From contig NZ_FTPS01000001.1 of the NCBI RefSeq assembly GCF_900156525.1, positions 1,240,001-1,304,000 on the forward strand: 64,000 bases of DNA, in the 5' to 3' direction. Below are positions 61,351 through 64,000 of the stretch, piece by piece (within the stretch, counting starts at the first letter, position 1; each line of letters starts with the position of its first letter). Under the pieces are notes generated by a model that saw nothing but the letters and a program-made list of their open reading frames with translations, ran no database searches and had not been told where the DNA came from. This DNA comes from Pontibaca methylaminivorans. GTDB taxonomy: Bacteria; Pseudomonadota; Alphaproteobacteria; Rhodobacterales; Rhodobacteraceae. The position numbers were made by a program, and so were the translations under genes.

Positions 61351-62244
61351 TCAGCGACGGATCGCAACCCGCGCCGCCAGCCAGGTCAGGACCACCACCG
61401 CGAAGTCGCCCACCAGCCCCTGGCGCAGAAATTCCGCGTCGGCCATGCCGTAGGGCACCACGTAAAGCGCAAGCCCGTTCATGCTGTCGGGCAGCGACAC
61501 CAGCAGCAGCGCGGTGGCATTGTTGACGAAATGAACCGCGATCGCCGGGCCGAGCGTGCCCGCCCGCGCCGTGAGATCCGCCATCAGGAGTCCGAAGATC
61601 CCGGCCCAGAGCACGATCGGCCAGGCATTTCCCCCGGCCACCGCGGGCTGGTAATGGCCCAGCGCAAACAGCACCGTGGGCACCGCCATCCAGATCAGCG
61701 GGCTGGCGAAACGTGCCGCCAGCATCTGCTGCATGTAGCCGCGGAACAGGATTTCCTCGGCACTGGCCTGCACCAGCACCACCAGAAGCGAAAACGGCAG
61801 CAGCGCGAGCCAGCGCCCAGGCGGCAGGTTCTGCGCCAGTTCCTGCGTCTGATAGGGCGGCAGCACCGCGATTGCCGCGCCAAGCAGAAGCATCGCCATG
61901 ATGACCGCCCGGAACTGCCGCAGCGCCGGCGGCAGCGGGCCCAGGATACCCGGCAGCCGATACCCGTGAACAAGGCGCAGCGCGATCCAGACCCCAATGG
62001 TCACGAAGCCGAAGCTTCCCAGCATCACCAGAAGCGGGAGCGGCGCGTTTCCCGGCCCTCCGATCAGGGCCGCGCTCCAGAAGGGCTCGTCCAGGGCCAG
62101 CAGCAGCGTCAGAAGGCCCCGGTTCAGCGCGAAGGTGACCGCCCCGATCAGCCCGAGCCCGAGCAGGAACCGCCATATCTGCGCGCGGGGCCGCAGCGGG
62201 GCGGTCAGCCGGTCATGCGCGCCATAGGGCCTGCTGCGGGCCAT
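61351..62244 (-). CDS. CPBP family intramembrane glutamic endopeptidase
   Basis: 297 residues with about eight membrane segments. CAAX-protease/bacteriocin-processing motifs: EEILFRGYMQQML (Glu-Glu-x3-Arg), FALGHYQPA, and a third His/Asn element in IAVHFVNNATALLLV. The substrate is unknown; relatives modify peptides or protect against them. Upstream of accD by 60 bp on the same strand. Confidence 0.9.
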   Translation of the reverse strand: MARSRPYGAHDRLTAPLRPRAQIWRFLLGLGLIGAVTFALNRGLLTLLLALDEPFWSAALIGGPGNAPLPLLVMLGSFGFVTIGVWIALRLVHGYRLPGILGPLPPALRQFRAVIMAMLLLGAAIAVLPPYQTQELAQNLPPGRWLALLPFSLLVVLVQASAEEILFRGYMQQMLAARFASPLIWMAVPTVLFALGHYQPAVAGGNAWPIVLWAGIFGLLMADLTARAGTLGPAIAVHFVNNATALLLVSLPDSMNGLALYVVPYGMADAEFLRQGLVGDFAVVVLTWLAARVAIRR

Positions 62245-62435
62245 CGGTCATTCCTTTCCCGTGCTCCTCGCGCCGGTCCTGTGACAATAGGGCACCGGGC
62301 GCGTTTCATCGACCTGCGTTAACTGGGGGGCGGATGCCCGGCCGTCAATCCTGAGGGCCGATGCCTGCTCATTCGCGCCTTGTGCGGCGCGGGGGGGAGG
62401 GCTATTGCAGGGCCAGTTGACGACAAGGGGGAGCG

Positions 62436-64000
62436 ATGATGCTCAAGCGGGATTTCGACAAAAGCAAACTGCCCAGCCGCCACGTGACCGAGGGGCCGGA
62501 ACATGCTCCGCACCGCTCCTATTACTACGCCATGGGCCTCAGCGAGGAAGAGATCCATCAGCCCTTTGTCGGCGTCGCCACCTGCTGGAACGAGGCCGCC
62601 CCCTGCAACATCGCCCTGAGCCGCCAGGCCCAGGCCGTCAAGATGGGGGTGAAACAGGGGTTCGGCACGCCGCGCGAATTCACCACCATCACCGTCACCG
62701 ACGGGATCGCCATGGGGCACGAGGGAATGCGTTCGAGCCTCGCAAGCCGCGATGCCATCGCCGATACGGTCGAACTGACCATGCGCGGGCACTGCTATGA
62801 CGCGCTGGTCGGGATGGCCGGCTGCGACAAGTCCCTGCCGGGGATGATGATGGCCATGGTGCGGCTCAATGTGCCCTCGGTGTTCATCTATGGCGGCTCG
62901 ATCCTGCCTGGCCGGGCGCCCGACATGCCGGGTGTGATCCCGGACGAATACATCGGCCGCGACCTGACCGTGCAGGACCTGTTCGAGGCCGTGGGCCACC
63001 AGCAGAACGGTACCCTCTCGGAAGCGGCGCTCGCCATTCTCGAGCGGGTCGCCTGCCCGAGCTCCGGGGCCTGCGGCGGCCAGTTCACCGCCAACACCAT
63101 GGCCTGCGTGTCGGAGGCGATGGGGCTTGCGCTCATGAACAGCTCGGGCGCCCCCGCCCCGTATGAGAGCCGCGACCAGTATGGCGAGGCGTCGGGGCGC
63201 GCGGTGATGACCCTGCTGGAAAAGAACATCCGTGCCCGCGACATCGTGACCCGCAAGGCGCTGGAAAACGCTGCCCGGGTCGTGGCCTGCACCGGCGGTT
63301 CGACCAATGCCGGGCTGCACCTTCCCGCCATCGCCCATGAGGCGGGAATCGACTTTTTCCTCGGCGATGTCTGCGACATCTTCCATGACACGCCCTATTT
63401 CGTCGATCTGAAACCGGGCGGACAATATGTCGCCAAGGATCTGTTCGAGGCCGGCGGCGTTCCCGTCGTCATGAAGGAACTGCGCCGCGCCGGTCTGCTG
63501 CATGAGGATTGCCTGACCGCCTCGGGGCGCAGCATCGGCGAAGAGCTCGACATGATCGAACGCGAGGCCGACGGGCGGGTGATCCATCCCGTCGACAAGC
63601 CGCTCAGCAAGACCGGCGGTGTCGTCGGGCTGAAGGGCAACCTTGCGCCCGAAGGGGCCATCGTCAAGGTGGCCGGAATGAACCCGGCCGAAACCGTGTT
63701 TACCGGCCCGGCGCGCGTGTTCGAATGCGAAGAAGACGCCTTCGAGGCGGTGAAGCAGCGCGCCTATGAACCGGGCGAGGTCATCGTGATCCGCAACGAG
63801 GGCCCGGCCGGCGGCCCCGGCATGCGCGAGATGCTGGCGACCACCGCGGCGCTGTCCGGCCAGGGCATGGGCAAAAAGGTCGCCCTGATCACCGACGGGC
63901 GCTTTTCGGGGGCCACGCGCGGGCTCTGCGTCGGCCATGTGGGGCCCGAGGCCGCGCAGGGCGGGCCGATCGCCCTGCTTCGCAACGGCGACGAGATCAC
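62436..64000 (+). CDS. ilvD: dihydroxy-acid dehydratase, 3' end outside the window
   Basis: Start at 62436 ([16 protein letters not shown] upstream); 521 codons are present before the window ends, of about 575 expected. Iron-sulfur cysteines in [23 protein letters not shown] and [15 protein letters not shown], plus [20 protein letters not shown] and [12 protein letters not shown]. It dehydrates dihydroxy acids in valine, leucine and isoleucine synthesis. The cysteine set fits the short [2Fe-2S] IlvD type better than Edd. Divergent from the CPBP gene across about 190 bp with no obvious leader peptide. Confidence 0.93.
   Translation, partial: MMLKRDFDKSKLPSRHVTEGPEHAPHRSYYYAMGLSEEEIHQPFVGVATCWNEAAPCNIALSRQAQAVKMGVKQGFGTPREFTTITVTDGIAMGHEGMRSSLASRDAIADTVELTMRGHCYDALVGMAGCDKSLPGMMMAMVRLNVPSVFIYGGSILPGRAPDMPGVIPDEYIGRDLTVQDLFEAVGHQQNGTLSEAALAILERVACPSSGACGGQFTANTMACVSEAMGLALMNSSGAPAPYESRDQYGEASGRAVMTLLEKNIRARDIVTRKALENAARVVACTGGSTNAGLHLPAIAHEAGIDFFLGDVCDIFHDTPYFVDLKPGGQYVAKDLFEAGGVPVVMKELRRAGLLHEDCLTASGRSIGEELDMIEREADGRVIHPVDKPLSKTGGVVGLKGNLAPEGAIVKVAGMNPAETVFTGPARVFECEEDAFEAVKQRAYEPGEVIVIRNEGPAGGPGMREMLATTAALSGQGMGKKVALITDGRFSGATRGLCVGHVGPEAAQGGPIALLRNGDEI

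Noticed and set aside
1-64000. CRISPR arrays, insertion sequences, rRNA genes
   Set aside because: No regularly spaced repeats, transposase motifs or rRNA-like stretches were seen on reading the whole window.

Overview
The window reads as a chromosomal segment of a GC-rich alphaproteobacterium, most likely order Rhodobacterales (Rhodobacteraceae/Paracoccaceae). The evidence is family-level recognition of many proteins with the flavour of that clade (RimO, DUF1467 beside methylmalonyl-CoA epimerase, a PhyR-NepR-EcfG stress locus, a short-form DnaK-DnaJ pair, RimP-NusA-YlxR-InfB order). No species is claimed. Genes are dense, with many 4-bp ATGA overlaps, and no transposase, integrase, CRISPR array or rRNA gene was seen.

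Layout. 0-1.5 kb: SseB-like protein and a uracil-DNA glycosylase. 1.7-6.2 kb: capsule export and sugar precursor genes (KpsT-like ATPase, KpsE-like membrane protein, KdsA, phosphomannomutase). 6.2-8.2 kb: AsmA. 8.4-20.2 kb: an accessory block with visibly lower GC. 20.5-27.6 kb: RimO, M48 lipoprotein, DUF167, nitroreductase, CysZ-like, DUF1467, methylmalonyl-CoA epimerase, a response regulator and a GNAT protein. 27.8-33.7 kb: general stress response region with PhyR, NepR, EcfG, a HisKA_2 kinase and small stress-type proteins. 33.9-42.4 kb: LacI regulator, tRNA-Arg(CCT), HemH, NDUFAF5-like methyltransferase, ComF, glutaredoxin, nitrilase, UbiG, proline iminopeptidase. 42.6-48 kb: the nusA-infB operon. 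48-64 kb: MutT, ArgJ, parvulin, SecA, RadC, DnaJ, DnaK, ZapE, FolC, AccD, a CPBP protease and an IlvD gene cut by the window end.

The most interesting part is 8.4-20.2 kb. A plus-strand operon encodes a Tat-exported binding protein, two ABC ATPases, two permeases, and the small and large subunits of an N,N-dimethylformamidase-type amidohydrolase. It faces a minus-strand operon encoding a LuxR-type response regulator, a soluble hybrid histidine kinase, and a second binding protein of the same family that lacks a signal peptide. Together they look like a self-contained system to sense, import and hydrolyse an N-alkyl amide such as dimethylformamide, giving formate and an amine. The LivM-type permease carries a C-terminal domain of about 111 residues that is clearly homologous to the enzyme's small subunit, which suggests that the hydrolase is docked to its importer. 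The LivG-type ATPase has a degenerate ABC signature.

A second notable structure is a perfect 12-bp inverted repeat at 30787-30820 between phyR and nepR-ecfG. It places a consensus EcfG promoter on each strand with interlocked -35 and -10 elements. Further EcfG-like promoters precede neighbouring stress genes. All similarity statements rest on reading motifs by eye; no database search was run.
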